Assembly (NCBI GenBank): GCA_907163375.1
Contig: CAJQUW010004452.1
Location: forward strand, 353,136 to 417,135
Origin: Prostheceraeus crozeri
Taxonomy: Eukaryota > Platyhelminthes > Polycladida > Euryleptidae
Reading direction: 5' to 3'
DNA length: 64,000 nucleotides
Each line of letters opens with the position of its first letter. Within the stretch, counting starts at the first letter, position 1. The notes under the pieces were generated by a model. That model made no database searches. It saw only the letters and a program-made list of their open reading frames with translations, and was not told the origin of the DNA. The position numbers were made by a program, and so were the translations under genes. Positions 10,798 to 23,540 of this stretch are shown in pieces.

Positions 10798-13645
10798 CTC
10801 TTAGATCACCTAGCAGAAAGTTTAATGAGTTTATTGACAAACTGAATCACTTCCCTGAAATGGAAAAAGAGAAGAAATGAAACAGAATTAATCTAGATTG
10901 CTTCGTCTCGAACAACGCGCGAATGTTGATAAATTGTAATGGGATTGACGGATGTCATGTCCCCGCAATGAGAGATGCAAACCACTTATGCTGAAAGAAA
11001 ATGATTATTTTCGATTGTTTGTCAGCACTTCTGAAATTTCAGAGCCAAGGAACATCTTATAATAGAAGGAAAACAATTCATTATGACTTTTTGATACGAA
11101 AAGAAAAAATCAATACTTGAGTGCATGCGATGATGACTTGTTCACCTATAACCGTCGCTTTGAATTCTCTGTAGTTATATGCATACCTGCCGTGTTGATG
11201 TTCCAAGTCTGCAGTCTCGTACATTGTACTAAAATTATTCGACACACTATTTTACAATCCACATGAAAATTTACATATGCCTTATACCTTGATATTTATG
11301 AACACATTCATAGTTGATTGTCAAGAATCTCCATTTCTATTCTCTCATGAATTCTGCAATGCAGACGGGTCCCTCCAATTACTATTTATCCCTGTGGATG
11401 GTTCTCATCTGCAATCAGTACAAATTTATATTAAATAATGTATTGATTTGTGTTCTTAATCATCAAATGTGATTAGTTTAAGAATCATCGGGAATTCTCT
11501 CACATTTTCAAAATAATTCTCCGCCTAATCTTAAAGACTGGTTCACCTGGCTTGAAGACTTTTGTTAGTAAAGAGCTGATAATAAAAAAAAAACGGACCA
11601 CATAAATTTTGCTGAAATTCAATCGATTTTAATGCCTTCCAATCGTGTCGCACAACAACATGACATACATCATTCAAGAGCTTGCATTCTCAGCCTTAAA
11701 ATGAATAATGACATAGTTAGGCTATACCCCTTTGTTGTATTTGCTGAGCAGTGCTCTTAATATGAAAATCACTCAATTTACAAATCGCAATTTTTCAAAA
11801 AGAGGGCATGTATGACAATGAATCAAGCATGGAGAGAACGGAGACGAGCATTTTCTGAGGTCTCTTTTGACATAGGCTACCGGTTATCAAAATTGGTGAA
11901 CTAGGAAAAGATTTGTGATGTCGAGTAAAGTTATCACAAAATTATGATTCTTTTGGCTGAAAATGTTTTATTCTCACTTTTTCATCAAAAATTTTCATGT
12001 TTGATACCTTAAGAATTCTTGCGATGTAAGGAGTACGAATATATAAACTTTATTCAAATAAGTTTTTCATATTTTTTTTTCAAACTTCTTCAACACTTTT
12101 TCTCTTTACCGGTAAAGTGCACAAGCAGCATGTAAGGTTAACGGAGGTTCAAAACAAAACAGTTAGCGAGAGCATGTGTTTGTTCTCTCACCGCAAATCG
12201 TTTACCTTGCATGTTTAGTGTACTATATCGGTTATTAGAAAAAATGCTGAATATAGGCCTTTTAGATTGATAGAGGGCCTGCTTCACAACTAAAAGTACT
12301 TTCAGTTTTACGGTGAACCGGTCATGATATATAACAACATCACTGCGGTGACCTGCGGGTATACCCGACCGGCGGCTACGGGCGGGCACGGCATTAGAGA
12401 AACTTCGTCACGGGTACGGGTGGGTAGGGATGTTTTCAAGTATGCATGAGATGGACTACTAGTACAAAGAGTGAAAATCAAAAGTCAATTGCCATCCGTT
12501 CACTGATCGACTTTCTGTCATGGTTCTGTGATGCTTCATCAGATGATGTCTACAGTATACATGTACACAATCGATTTTTTATACATTGACGGCGCCTTTT
12601 GTAGTTTAGCATTGAAATTTTAAAGCATTAAACATTTTAATTTAAAATTGAAATTTTAGATTTTAGCACCTGATTGCATAGGCAGCTTTGCAGATCTGTC
12701 ACGCAGTGTTGATTCTTGTCAATCCCCTTCACTTTGAATCATAACTTCAAGTATTCTGATTTGAGTACACCAAATTTCGGTTAGAGTAAATTATTCTGCG
12801 GCAAAATTTTACTATCGCTACATAGAGAACTTCGACTAATAATGTCAGCAAGTAAATAAGTTGGGTAGATTGACATTTTTTGAAACCAAGTTGCGGGAAG
12901 GCACTTGCGGCCCTATATTTAAAGGTGGTGCAGAACATAAACCACAGACATCATTGATTGGGAACCATAGACAACAGGATTCGAGTTTGAAAAAAGTGCT
13001 TCAAGTGACCTTTTAATTGATGAAATGTCCCATATAAAAATATAAAAGCACAAAATCTGCGCCGGCTATGAGACCGGTGCATATTAAAGCATAGCCGAAG
13101 TATAATTTGTTTCGCATACTACATTGTCCTCTGACAATTTATTGAAACTTCAAAAATTTGACATTAGTGTCTTATCCTTTATAATAGCCCACTGTATATG
13201 TTCATGCTTTCTAGAATTTAATTTGAATTCTATGAAGAACAAGGAAATTTCTGATAGTGCCAGACAATTTAAAAATAGACTTACATAAATCTATGCCTCT
13301 TTAAATTTAATCTTGCAAATACAGTGCTTCCAATTTGACTCTCATCACACTTAACATGTACGTCTCTATGATAGCTCTAGTAGAATTCTTTAAAACCAAA
13401 TAAAAACAGAAAACATAAAGATATGGAACAAAAATGGCAAAAATTGTCCAAATATACACTGTATGTTTCAAAATCATGAAAAAATGCAATCCTGAAAACT
13501 TCAAAGCTTCGGGAAAGGTACAGACAGTAGAATGATTCGAAACAATGTCGACGAAATCTACAAATTGGTATGCAAGAAGGTCGCTATCACAATATTAGGC
13601 CATACTCGGTTTCAGACAGTCTCTCTGTGATGTTACAACTTCGGG
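10798..13645. other. Intergenic, no gene recognised
   Basis: AT-rich sequence without protein-like frames, RNA genes or clear element ends. Confidence 0.55.
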
Positions 13646-14350
13646 ATGAACAAGGCTGACGCCAGCGGGGTGTCAGGGGTGTCAATTGACACTGTGTCGG
13701 CGAAGCGTGACACACTGTCGGGGAAAATAATAAAAGATAAACCATATTATAAAATTTTTTATTACGATCATTTTTTCACCGAAGAGATTTTTCACAATTT
13801 CTATTGGGGAATCTTTCATCCCGTAAAAGTGAAGAAATATGTGATGAACTGTGGAACAGATGTGAGGAAATTTCAGACAAACTGTCATTGCCAGGCCACC
13901 TCGTGATGTCCTTCCGGCCACATCGTGACAACGTTTTGACTTATCACTAGACAAAGAAAACTACCTGAACATTTGAAACAGTTTCTAGAAGACAAAATCA
14001 TCTTCAACAGAAAAATCGGAGAAGGAAAAGCTATTGGCAGATATTAGAGAAATTGTTGAACATGCTATAAAAGAAATGGATCGAAGGTTCAGCAAAAATA
14101 ATGGTTCCATCACGAACGGAATTGTTGCTCTCACTCCGTCGTTGGAACACTTCCTGGAAGAAAAAAAGTTATTGCCTTCGGGAGACAATTTGAATGTGAT
14201 TCAATTAATTTGGTAATCGAAGACAAAACTTTCCAGCGAATGATAGAATGGAGCGAAAATAATGAGGGAGAAAAAGATAACCCTAAACTAGTCCATCTAC
14301 ATAGCAACCTTGCCAAGTAATAAATCCAACAAAAATTATCCAAGCAGCTC
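13646..14350 (+). pseudogene. hAT-type (ZMYM/TTF-like) transposase relic
   Basis: Separate plus-strand frames include KLPEHLKQFLEDK near 13960 and then IVEHAIKEMDRRFSKNNGSI, GIVALTPSLEHFLEEKKLLP (14050-14180). The pattern E(L/M)DRRFS..N..I..GI.AL.P....FL....L.P is common in hAT-derived proteins with TTF/MYM zinc fingers, such as ZMYM1-like proteins. The frames are disrupted and no terminal repeats are visible, so this is an old DNA-transposon fragment. Family assignment rests on this one stretch. Confidence 0.5.
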
Positions 14351-14360
14351 CACAAAAATT

Positions 14361-16313
14361 ATCCACAAATCCAGAGACAAGTATGATTAGTTTTCGACGA
14401 ATGTTGAGGTCAAACTATAATTTTATACAAGCAATTATGCTTTTAAATTATATCTATCTGATTTGTCTGTTTGAAAGCTGAAGCAGTAGTGCATTAGGAA
14501 AATTGTGAGAATTTCGTATAAATTTGTGAGCACGTTAGAACAGTCCTCGAAGGGACTAAAAAAATGCTGTGGTTTCCAGCAAATAGCAAGTTCCCACACT
14601 GCATCTATACTAAGTGTCACGCGTTGTTTGAAATTGTTGCAAAAGTGACCTAAAACTAGTAGGTGGACATTCTTCATGCGGATGTCTTACTTTCAACTAA
14701 TCAACATATATGATGATAATTTACTATATGACATTAAATTTCAGAATTCCAAGGTAAGTATGCTTTTATTATTTCTATGTGATTGAAATGCAATTTATTT
14801 GTTCTCGCATTTCTGCAGACTGTCTGATTTGGAAGTAAAGCTTCGATAACAGTGAACTCTATGGGCAATCCAATGCGAAGTTTTGCTTACTTTAATGCCA
14901 AGTAACGCAATAAAGCCAGCGTAGATATCAGATTTATAAGTTTTGATTTCGCTTTTTCCTCATTTTATGACATTTTCGCAGGATAAAGTCGATAGCAATA
15001 TCATCCATCTGGTCATTTTCTCAGATATGTCAGAGTGTAACATCAATATCGTGTTGAGACAATACGATGTCAATTCCATTTTGTCCTTTATCTCTTCTGT
15101 CTGTAACGAATGGATGCGCTCGTGTTTTCTTTACTTATAATCCGAAAACCCGAAAAGAAATGGATGTATCTCAAAGTCAACTCTTCAAACAGCGCATTAT
15201 TCCGATTTTCTATCAATCAGAATACGTACCACTGCGTTCTGCAAATGCTAAGCGTATGATCTTTGATGCCGATAAGGCATGTAACAATTCAGGATAATAC
15301 TAATGAAAATAATAATAATAAATATCCACGATTTTGCCACGATATTGAGATAAATTCTGTGAGATAATTATGTGGCAACATTGAAGCTATATAACATAAA
15401 TGCGTCGCAATACAAATAGTCCCAATGATGCATGATGGGTTTTAAAGCCAATGTTTTCAAAAATTGTTTTACACAGGTAGTTTTTGATAGTTTTCAGTTT
15501 TAGTATAGTTTTAAACCAACTTTTTCTGTCACTTTCTTAAGTGGTTAATCTATTAAAGGAATTGTGAACCTCACTTAAAGCTTTTTTGTGAGTTAATTAA
15601 TACATCCTGAGGTTTAAATAACGCTTTCAACATTAACAAAGTTATTTTCAAATGGTCGAACCCGCATGATAGAACCCTGATCTGTTCTCTGACTTTTTGT
15701 ACAATTTAGGTCAGGTACATTTTCGCGAGCATAGCTTGCTACTTTCATGTCTAATTAATTAGCATTTTAGCAATTGATTTATTGATGGTTATGTTATGAA
15801 TTAGCTAGTTAACACATCTTATCAAAATATCAAATTTAGAAAAGTTTAGTTTCAAAAATCAACGGCACAATTTTTGGAATCGATGACTTTATGATTGATG
15901 AAGGCACCGTTAATAGAAAATCACACTCAAAGATTCATCTGCATATACAGAAGAATTTCAATTGCATTTTGTTCACTTCTGAAACATTATCGGCCTTTTA
16001 GCTGTGTTTATCCAGTTGTGTCACATGCTCGCAAAATTTAGCTTCAATCAAAGCATTTGTAGTACCGTGGTCGCTGGGCCCGTCAGCCCCAAAATTGATG
16101 CCGACAAATCCACGATATTTGCATGCATGATACAAACTGTTTCGGCTCAATTGATAGCTAATGAGTTTTTTTATTTATACTTTTCGGCATACAACCACAG
16201 CATATTTATAGAATTTTCTTAGAAAAACTTTTGCTTAAGAAGGCAAATCCAGGTTAATGCGAATGTTGAAAAAAAATTTCAATTTTTCATTTTTCATTTT
16301 CAAAAATTGTGAA
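14361..16313. other. Intergenic with a weak possible exon at about 15110-15297
   Basis: No secure gene. The frame at 15067-15297 ends in RKEMDVSQSQLFKQRIIPIF and YVPLRSANAKRMIFDADKAC, which has a faint look of the end of a TIR-type domain (RxIIPIxY). An acceptor-like CAG precedes 14983. Support is too weak for a gene call. Confidence 0.3.
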
Positions 16314-16505
16314 AATTGTGTGAAAAAAACAATCGCTCCCTTTGTTTGACGTAAATCTATTTTAAAAAGTTTTTAAACCCATACTAACCCATACTAAGCC
16401 CTTGTGACTGTCGGATTGACGAAACGCGTCGGGTGATTTTTTGAAAATTTTTTTAAAAATAGATTTACGTCAAACAAACGGAGCGATTGTTTTTTTCACA
16501 CAATT
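16314..16505. repeat. Long hairpin with 56-bp arms
   Basis: Left arm 16314-16370 and right arm 16450-16505 are nearly perfect reverse complements, sharing the word TTGACGTAAATCTATTTT. The 80-bp loop holds a second inverted word, GACGAAACGCGTCGG (about 16418-16432), like words in pLTRs of some Penelope-like elements. It may be a solo non-autonomous unit or a foldback element. Confidence 0.5.
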
Positions 16506-16756
16506 ATGACTAACCTCCCGTACGGACGAACTATGAAAAATTGTGAAGCCGAAGACTTCGCTCTCTTCAATTATAAAAATGCCTGCCCTTAAGAAGGATA
16601 AGTGGGTCATTAAGGTAGAGAAGTAGTGAACTGTCGGACCTCTGTGTGCCTTCATACATTGAAATGTATGAGTGTGAAGCGAATTCCACCCTTTGCAAGA
16701 CCGGAAATACGCGGTTCCATGTTTAGAATATCAAACAGAAATTCACATAATCATGT

Positions 16757-17302
16757 CGGCGGAACCACCCAACGGAACTATTATTTATTACAGCGAGACT
16801 CTATTAAAAATAACTTATATTTCATCAATTAGCCTCCTGACCACGAATCTGGGTTCAGATTTCACAAATTTGCAGTTGTGTTTGAGAAATTCAAGTTTAC
16901 ACATAAGAGTGGTTTCGTTGTGAAGTTAGCGGATCCAACTTCTTAGTTTCTCTGATAGGTGCAGTTGTTTACATCAGTTTTATTTTGTCATTACCTGATC
17001 CAATTTGTTGTGCTGATCACAAGTACATGTATGTATGTATAAGTATACACTTCATTTTTTGCACAACAATGCAGTAAATCGCAACAGTAGTAACACAACA
17101 CATTCATGTACGTGTGAGAAGTTAGCGGAGATAAACAACGGAAACATTTTTTATTGCACCATGATTCTATTCGAAGCAACTTTTACAATATCAATTTCAG
17201 CATCCTCATCATGAATCTGAGCTCAGATTCCACAGATTCCCAGTCTTAATGAGAAATGCAAGTTTAAAGATAGTTCCGTTGGGTGGTTCCGCTAACTTCA
17301 CA
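16757..17302. repeat. Inverted-repeat cluster, probable non-autonomous transposon
   Basis: GGCGGAACCACCCAACGGAAC at 16758 onward reappears reverse-complemented at 17275-17296 as part of GTTCCGTTGGGTGGTTCCGC. The tip word GAAGTTAGCGGA also occurs near 16922 and 17117. Stretches 16830-16935 and 17195-17300 look like diverged copies of each other. This suggests a MITE-like element with one internal duplication. Ends and target duplication are not resolved. Confidence 0.4.
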
Positions 17303-18902
17303 CGCGTGTATAATTATGTGCAGACCTACTGTATATATGGTGTATTTGCAAAACGCTCGAAATCTATAGATTTGGAGTATTAGATTAAATTTGCAACCTA
17401 AGGATCTTTCTCGTATCTGAGCTACATAAATACGTTTTGAAATTAATATTTACTTGATTCACTCATTATGAAGCACAAATTACATGACAAAGCACATTCA
17501 AGTATAAGCACGTTGAAATAATCAATTATGCTTCAATGTAAGACTGATGTAAGTACGATGGAATTTGTGCATATTGTGTAAGCAAGTATGTGCTTTTTTT
17601 GCTGAGCTGAAGTATTTTTTGTATGTATTAAGGTACAGAGCATTCCTACTCAAAAAATGACACTGTGTGATATGCACTAATCTGTGCATGCTGCATATTA
17701 CACATAATACATTCCTAGCAGGAATGTTGCTCATACCACTCGATTATTAGAATAGTATTAAATCATTGTTTCGTCTATTCTTGTGTATAGAATAATTTGT
17801 CAACATTGCCAATTTTTGACAAAATTATCGCTAATATCTGTCTCCGTTTCCACCATAATTTATTCAAAACTGACTGACTAACTTACTTCTTGCAAAACAT
17901 CCATTCTAAAATTACTAATTGTATTCCAATGACGGCAACGGATAAAGCTGTCATACAATGACCAGTTTCATCAAGAAAAACATGATCACATGCTTTGCGC
18001 AGCAGTCACATAAAGCTGATGAAATGTGTGTTTGTAGTCAATCCCTAACAATCGTAGACAAAAGCAGAATAAGTTAGGAAGCGATGTCTCAGTTGAATCA
18101 TACAACAGCCAGTAAAGAGATACGGACCTGTACCTTGTGAATATGCCAGCTAACAATGAATATTGATGCCAAAGCAAGTTTCCTACGTAGCCTGATATTT
18201 CCACTATTTCCAGTTTTTCCCGCTGTTTGACACTTTCCCAGTTTTCACTTCTTTTCCACGGTATTTACCGGTTTTCCCATCTGCCCTGGTAATAAATAGT
18301 TTTCCCACATAATTAATTGCCGACCCTGTCCGCGAGGCCTTTCGACAACTCTCTTCAAGTGGTGTGCTGAATTCACATAAACAATGTGGTTAAAATATAT
18401 AGAGAACAAGAGAGAAAGAGTGCTATTTTAACTGTTGCGTTGTCATTCATTTGTTGTCAACACAGTAGGTCTATCGGTCTCACGCTGATTTTCTTATATT
18501 GACTTTCAGCGTAAAATTCGATGTCTTCAACTGCAATGAATTTCTGACTGAGATGTGTCAATCGTGCAAGATAATAATTCTCAATTTTAGAATCATAGAC
18601 ACACAACCGGGGTGTAGAAACACATACCATGCATATAAGTAATGTGCATTCGTGAAAAAGTTACCTTTAATGTAGTAATCAGTTGTTTTAAATGATGTTT
18701 ACTATTTTTTGATGTCCACATTGCTAAATACTTAGATTCTAAAGAAAATCTAATCTTCTATAGTCAATATTTCAAACAATATAATTCTGTGATTGGAATA
18801 TATGAGTTAAGATGCATGTAGGTAACACAAGTGACGCATGACAGGAACGCGAAGGACACCACATAGTAGACTTATTTTCTTTTTATGCGAAGCTATGCGG
18901 TT
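17303..18902. other. Intergenic, no gene recognised
   Basis: No supported features. Short frames at 17522-17734 and 17986-18204 (minus) have no protein-like pattern. Confidence 0.55.
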
Positions 18903-19652
18903 AATGATAATAATTATAAATTCTTTATTGGCATACAAAAGGCGGCACGCGCATTACATAGAATTCAGAAACAAGATATTGTGAGGAAAGTTTAAAAGTT
19001 AACGGCAAAATCTAATGAAGGAATTAGCAAGACGTTTGGTAAACGCTTGCGGTTTCCTGAGCGGACAGGAGTTACGTGATGTAGGATGCCTTTTGTCGGA
19101 CAATGCTTGTAATGGATGGTTTTGACTGGAGGCGATCTTGCTGAAGACCTTGTTGCATATTCGATCCCCAGCTGTGATGTAATTCTCGGGCATCGAGGAA
19201 GACCCGGTCATAATCCTGTATGCCCTCCTTTCGACACTCAGTAGACGATTCAGTTGACGCTTGCTGGCATTCGCAAAACACAGGAAGCCATAGGTCATAA
19301 TTGAGCGGATTAGGGAATTGTATACATGTAATAGGACGTCGCGTCTGCAGTTGGCTCGTCTCAGATTCCGTAGAACAAATAATCTTTTAGAGCATTTCTG
19401 ACATATTTTGGAGATATGGTCGCTCCAACCAAGAGAACTTGAGAAAGTCACTCCTAGAATATTGGTCGAGTTAACGGATGGTATAATTTCAGAGCCGATA
19501 AGAATTCGATTCAAAGTGAAGTCCTGCTTAGTAACAATATCCATCACACAGCACTTTGAGATATTGAGAAGAAGACTCGATACCTCAGACCAAGATACTA
19601 TGTTATCCATCTCCTCCAAAGAGTCTCTGTCACCATGCCGAACAAAGTGCAA
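18903..19652 (-). mobile_element. LINE (non-LTR retrotransposon) 3' end with RT C-terminal part
   Basis: A 217-residue minus-strand frame (18999-19652) reads LLLNISKCCVMDI, NILGVTFSSSLGWSDHISKI, CSKRLFVLRNLRRANCRRD, HVYNSLIRSIMTYGFLCFAN and LLSVERRAYRIMTG. This is the thumb and C-terminal region of a non-LTR reverse transcriptase (LGV.....L.W..HI...C..RL..LR.L + YNSLIRSIMTYG), of the CR1/Rex/Crack-like group. After the stop, the minus strand ends with AATAAAG and a simple TTATAATTATTATC tail at about 18903-18930, as at 3' ends of such LINEs. The polymerase core and endonuclease are missing, so this is a typical 5'-truncated copy. Confidence 0.8.
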
Positions 19653-20589
19653 CAGTGATCAATATCATGTGCATTTTAAAACCTGAACATATACTGCATT
19701 CAGCAATCCAAATCCAGGTAACATTATGGCCCTGCCCTTCTTGATTGTGCTGCAGCATTTAATTTTAATGGCAGGAAAACTCTATTCGTACGTAAAGGTT
19801 GCTCCAATTAGGTAGTGATAAAGCTTACAGGCCTTCAGTGCACGACAGAAATATTGATTCTTGTAATTGTTCACATGTTTCACTGAATTAAAAGATGCTT
19901 AATGGTAGTCCTACATGTTTTTTTCTATAGAAACAGGAATGTCTTAGTTAAAAAGTTTCGTTTTCTTAGGAATTCATATTCGGGATATTATCTATTATTT
20001 TACAACATTGACGTCATATATAAATATCATTATTGAATGTTTTCATTTTTAGCCTGTTAACGATATATTCATGTAAACTTTTTTTCGCGACTATGTTGGT
20101 ATAAAAATTTACGAATAGTCTGTCTGTCCTGAAATTTTAACAAATCCGTTAAATAGGCTCTGTGTAATCTTGCTAAGAGAAAACAGACAAATGGGAAATT
20201 GAAAACAAGTAGGTGTATATATTTTCTTGTACTTATTCTTGATAGGCATTACGAAGCCCACTAAAGATTTAAGAAATCAAAGTAGACGAAAATATTATGA
20301 AACTTATATACTTGTAGTCTAGTCAAAATGTTGACTAAATAAGCCATATAGTGCTTCCTGTTTATTTCTCGATAGGCTACCGCAGTTATGTAATTTTTAT
20401 TATTTTACTTTCTTAAAAATTATTATATATGTTTGATTAACAATATTTCAATAAACTTAAACCCGAAAAATCGAATAAAAACATGAAACGAATGTCTTTC
20501 AAGAATGTATATTTTAATCAAATTACAATTATATATTTAATTGTATATTTTCTCATAATTCATAAATATGATAACATAAAACTGAAATA
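19653..20589. other. Intergenic, no gene recognised
   Basis: AT-rich, no supported features. Confidence 0.55.
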
Positions 20590-21375
20590 CTATCCCAAGA
20601 CAGATAGTCGCAATCTTACTATTGGCCTACTATTATTACGTAACACAATATCGATCACGTTATCCGTGAGATTCAAGCAATCACTAGAATATGCACAATT
20701 TGTACATGCTTGAACAATCTCGTATAAAGATTCACTTAATTTCATTCGAGCAAATGCTTGCTTATTTGGCGGGAGTCCTTTTAGTTCCATAGCTACGGTT
20801 CGACCGAAACAATCATTCACATCTTGAGATTGAGGATTATGAATAGTTTTGATTGTAGCCAGAATCTCTTCGTCGATTGAGTTCACTGTATTTCACTTCT
20901 TCTTGATAGGTGGACCTGCAAAATGTTCTGTAGAAGGAGATTCCAACTCAATATTCGAATTTTCTTTATTTTCGCTTTGTGACATTGTTTCAATTGTGGC
21001 TTCTGGAACGATAATGTTTGAAAACGTTTTTCGAGGTCGAATCGTATCACTGAGAAAATCTAGAATATCGTGGTAAATCCATTTTGACTGTGATGTAGCT
21101 GCACTACCGCTGGTAGTTTTGCTCAATTTCGTTCGTGATTTGACGTAAGTATCGCGTATATTTTTCCATTTTTTCTTCGCTTGATCGACTGGTGCGTTCA
21201 ATTTCTCAGCAATTTCTCTCCAGGAGTTATCTTTTGCAAAATTGTTCTTATAATCAGAATCAGATGGATCATACAAATGTGGCTTGTCCCGTACAAGCTC
21301 CACCAAAGTTTCTGTTTCTATTTGTTCTGCTTCGTTCTTCTCCATCAGCGCTCCGTATACCCCTCGTTGATGCAT
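20590..21375 (-). pseudogene. MADF-BESS domain protein, single in-frame stop
   Basis: From 21375 the minus strand encodes LVELVRDKPHLYDPSDSDY, NSWREIAEKLNAPVDQAKKK and WKNIRDTYVKSRTKL, a clear MADF (Myb/SANT-like) DNA-binding domain. After a Ser/Glu-rich linker the frame meets TGA at 20893-20895, then continues in the same frame with DCFGRTVAMELKGLPPNKQA and FARMKLSESLYEIVQ, which has the look of a BESS motif. Together they have the usual MADF-BESS layout. Such proteins occur as host regulators and as the accessory protein of PIF/Harbinger transposons. The sequence near 21665-21690 (AATTTAATGGAAACCGGCCTTA) resembles a Harbinger end, so the transposon origin is favoured. The in-frame TGA could be decay or a sequencing error. 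Confidence 0.65.
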
Positions 21376-21690
21376 TTAAATGAATGAAAATACTGATGTG
21401 GGATTCCCTGAGGATTATTAATAGAAGATTGGTAGGATTCGACAGGCATCGTGACTCATTTTTCGCTTTGTTCGCTTCGCAAATGAAGATAGAAGCGACT
21501 TGCCACATTCATTGAAGCGGCGTCGCAGAAGGGAGAGGCGATAAAGCGAAGCGCGAATTCTAATGGAAATCTCTTTTTTTGATACAAGGCGAAGCGAAAG
21601 GGAAAGCTGATGGCATGGAGTAATTGACCAATCAGCAACCTATTTGCTAATTTCGTGTTAGCAAGCGAATTTAATGGAAACCGGCCTTAA
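21376..21690. mobile_element. Possible PIF/Harbinger terminal region
   Basis: Follows the 5' end of the MADF-BESS relic and ends in AATGGAAACCGGCCTTA near 21670-21688. Harbinger ends often read GGCC...GTTTCCA with a TTA/TAA target word. GC-rich GCGAAGCG words recur at 21535-21600. The opposite end was not found. Confidence 0.3.
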
Positions 21691-22729
21691 GACTTTTTAA
21701 TTAGGTATGCACTTCTGCATGACAAAGCAAAATCAATAGACCTGTGCATTTCTAATTGTTTATACTCAATGAGGATCTCACACACATGGACAAAATTATA
21801 CCAAATTATTACCAATTATACCAAATTATACAAAATTATTACTATTTTTTTGACCGTGTCGTGTCTTAATTCGATTATGCACATATGATTTAAAATCTTC
21901 AATCTCTCAGCACTAGCTGTGGCGCACTAAATTTGAGAAGACGGATGCTCCTGTATTGTTTCGACGCCCTTCAACTCATATAAATGATATTTTCATTTTA
22001 CAGACAGAAAATTACGTCATTATTAAATTTTAATTGACATGTTTTTCACATCGATGTTTTTCGTAATATGCATCAACATTCCATGGATCTTTGCTATCAA
22101 GATTGCCAATGTCACAAAAATAATATTAAGTAGCGGTGAATTCGCTCGTATAAAAAAATGGATAATTGGTGATTAATTCACAAGCTGCATAATCAGACAA
22201 TTTTTGCAGAAAGACATGTGTTGCGCAAATTATGAAGCCTTAATTAGAAATCATCACAAAAGTGGTGTTATCTGTTATGCATTTCCTTGAAGCATATTGA
22301 TCGGATGAAGGAATTAGCAATAAAAATTAAAAGTCAGACAATAAACGAAAATGGCGATGACGATGCTTAATTCAAAGAATTTTGGCCAGCAATTAGTTTT
22401 GCCTAATCCTCAATTTCTTCTTTCTTTGCCATTTAGTACAAAATAAGAAAATCTTACGTATAATTTGCTCTTAAATTAGCCTGGAAAAAGATCATTGGCT
22501 TGTGCTATTTCTATTCATGTGTTTAATAGCGCTTTGAGTGAATACAATTTTGACTGCAAGATTTGTGTTCGAGAAGGCAGTTGACGAATGCTTTCATTCA
22601 CAACAATATCCAAGAAAAGTGTACGAAAAACTGCATTAATTGCGATGACGCAGGACTGACGGAGTTCCCACATGCCTTCTTTGTGGCGAGGAACGCTTGG
22701 GAACACTGAAGCACGCACCTACCCACTTT
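21691..22729. other. Intergenic, no gene recognised
   Basis: Includes a short imperfect tandem of ACCAAATTAT near 21798-21838. Nothing else. Confidence 0.55.
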
Positions 22730-23540
22730 GAACTCACCTTGTCAGCTTGTACCATGCGACCCCTGGCGACCACCATGGTTCTCCTCCTCCATTGTCCTCT
22801 CTTGAACGGTTTCCACTTGTTCTTCGTTGTGGTTCCCACCAGTTCCTTTACGTCATCGATCCATCTTGTTCATTGTCCTCCGCGTCTTCGTTGCCATTCA
22901 TATATCCTAACATAGTGTCTTTCTCCATTCCGTTCGTTCGTGCTATATGAGACCAAATTAACTAAAGGTTGTCTTTGCGACTCTTAACTCAAGTGTCCAC
23001 TCGGGTTTTATGCGATTGAGTACCTATTCGTTTGTCTTCTCTTCTATCCACGATATCATGAGCACTCTCCTCCAGCACCAAAACTGAAATACATTCAGTT
23101 TCTTGCACACATGTTTCCTCATGACCCACGTCTCGGCTCCGTATAGTATGATGAGGACTACTGGCGTCTTTACCAGCTTAGAAATGATTTCTAAGCCCTA
23201 GCGTTGAACGCAACGTCAAGTATTTGGACAGCCTGCCGATATCATTTGACCTTGACTTCCTTTCTTCAACGCTGCGTCTCAGCGCGCGTCGGTTGAATGA
23301 CCTTGACTGCAAAATATTCCAACGCAAGTGTCGGAGTTCGAGTAATGTGAACCAGCTTTTAATCACGTTGAGATTCAGTTCAGCGTTTTCACTATTTGTC
23401 CATACCCTTTGGATGAGTTCCGTTGGCTCTTTCTCTGTGTTTGCCAGGAGAGGTGCGTCAGCATATCTAAGGTTTGAAATCTTCAATTATGATGCCGCCA
23501 ATCCAATCCACAAGTGATCTTTTCGGCATAAATATTGAAC
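22730..23540 (-). mobile_element. RTE-like LINE 3' fragment
   Basis: On the minus strand, 23178-23486 starts ISNLRYADAPLLANTEKEP and continues SENAELNLNVIKSWF, matching reverse-transcriptase motif C and its surroundings (L.YADD..LLA...EL...I.......GL.LN..K). Here the second catalytic Asp of YADD is Ala. Further along (23175-23030) the strand reads VLIILYGAETWVMRKHV and FQFWCWRRVLMISW, and near 22850 TRWIDDVKEL, all usual C-terminal landmarks of endonuclease/RT proteins. The frames are interrupted several times. An old 5'-truncated copy. Confidence 0.75.

Noticed and set aside
12138-12389. Minus-strand 83-residue frame near a GC-rich patch
   Set aside because: No family resemblance. The patch at 12345-12420 has CGGG-type repeats only.
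15067-15297. TIR-domain gene fragment
   Set aside because: Only a short RxIIPIxY-like stretch. No second motif and no clear exon limits.
18999-19652. Host gene for an RT-like protein
   Set aside because: A truncated LINE with a typical 3' tail explains it fully.
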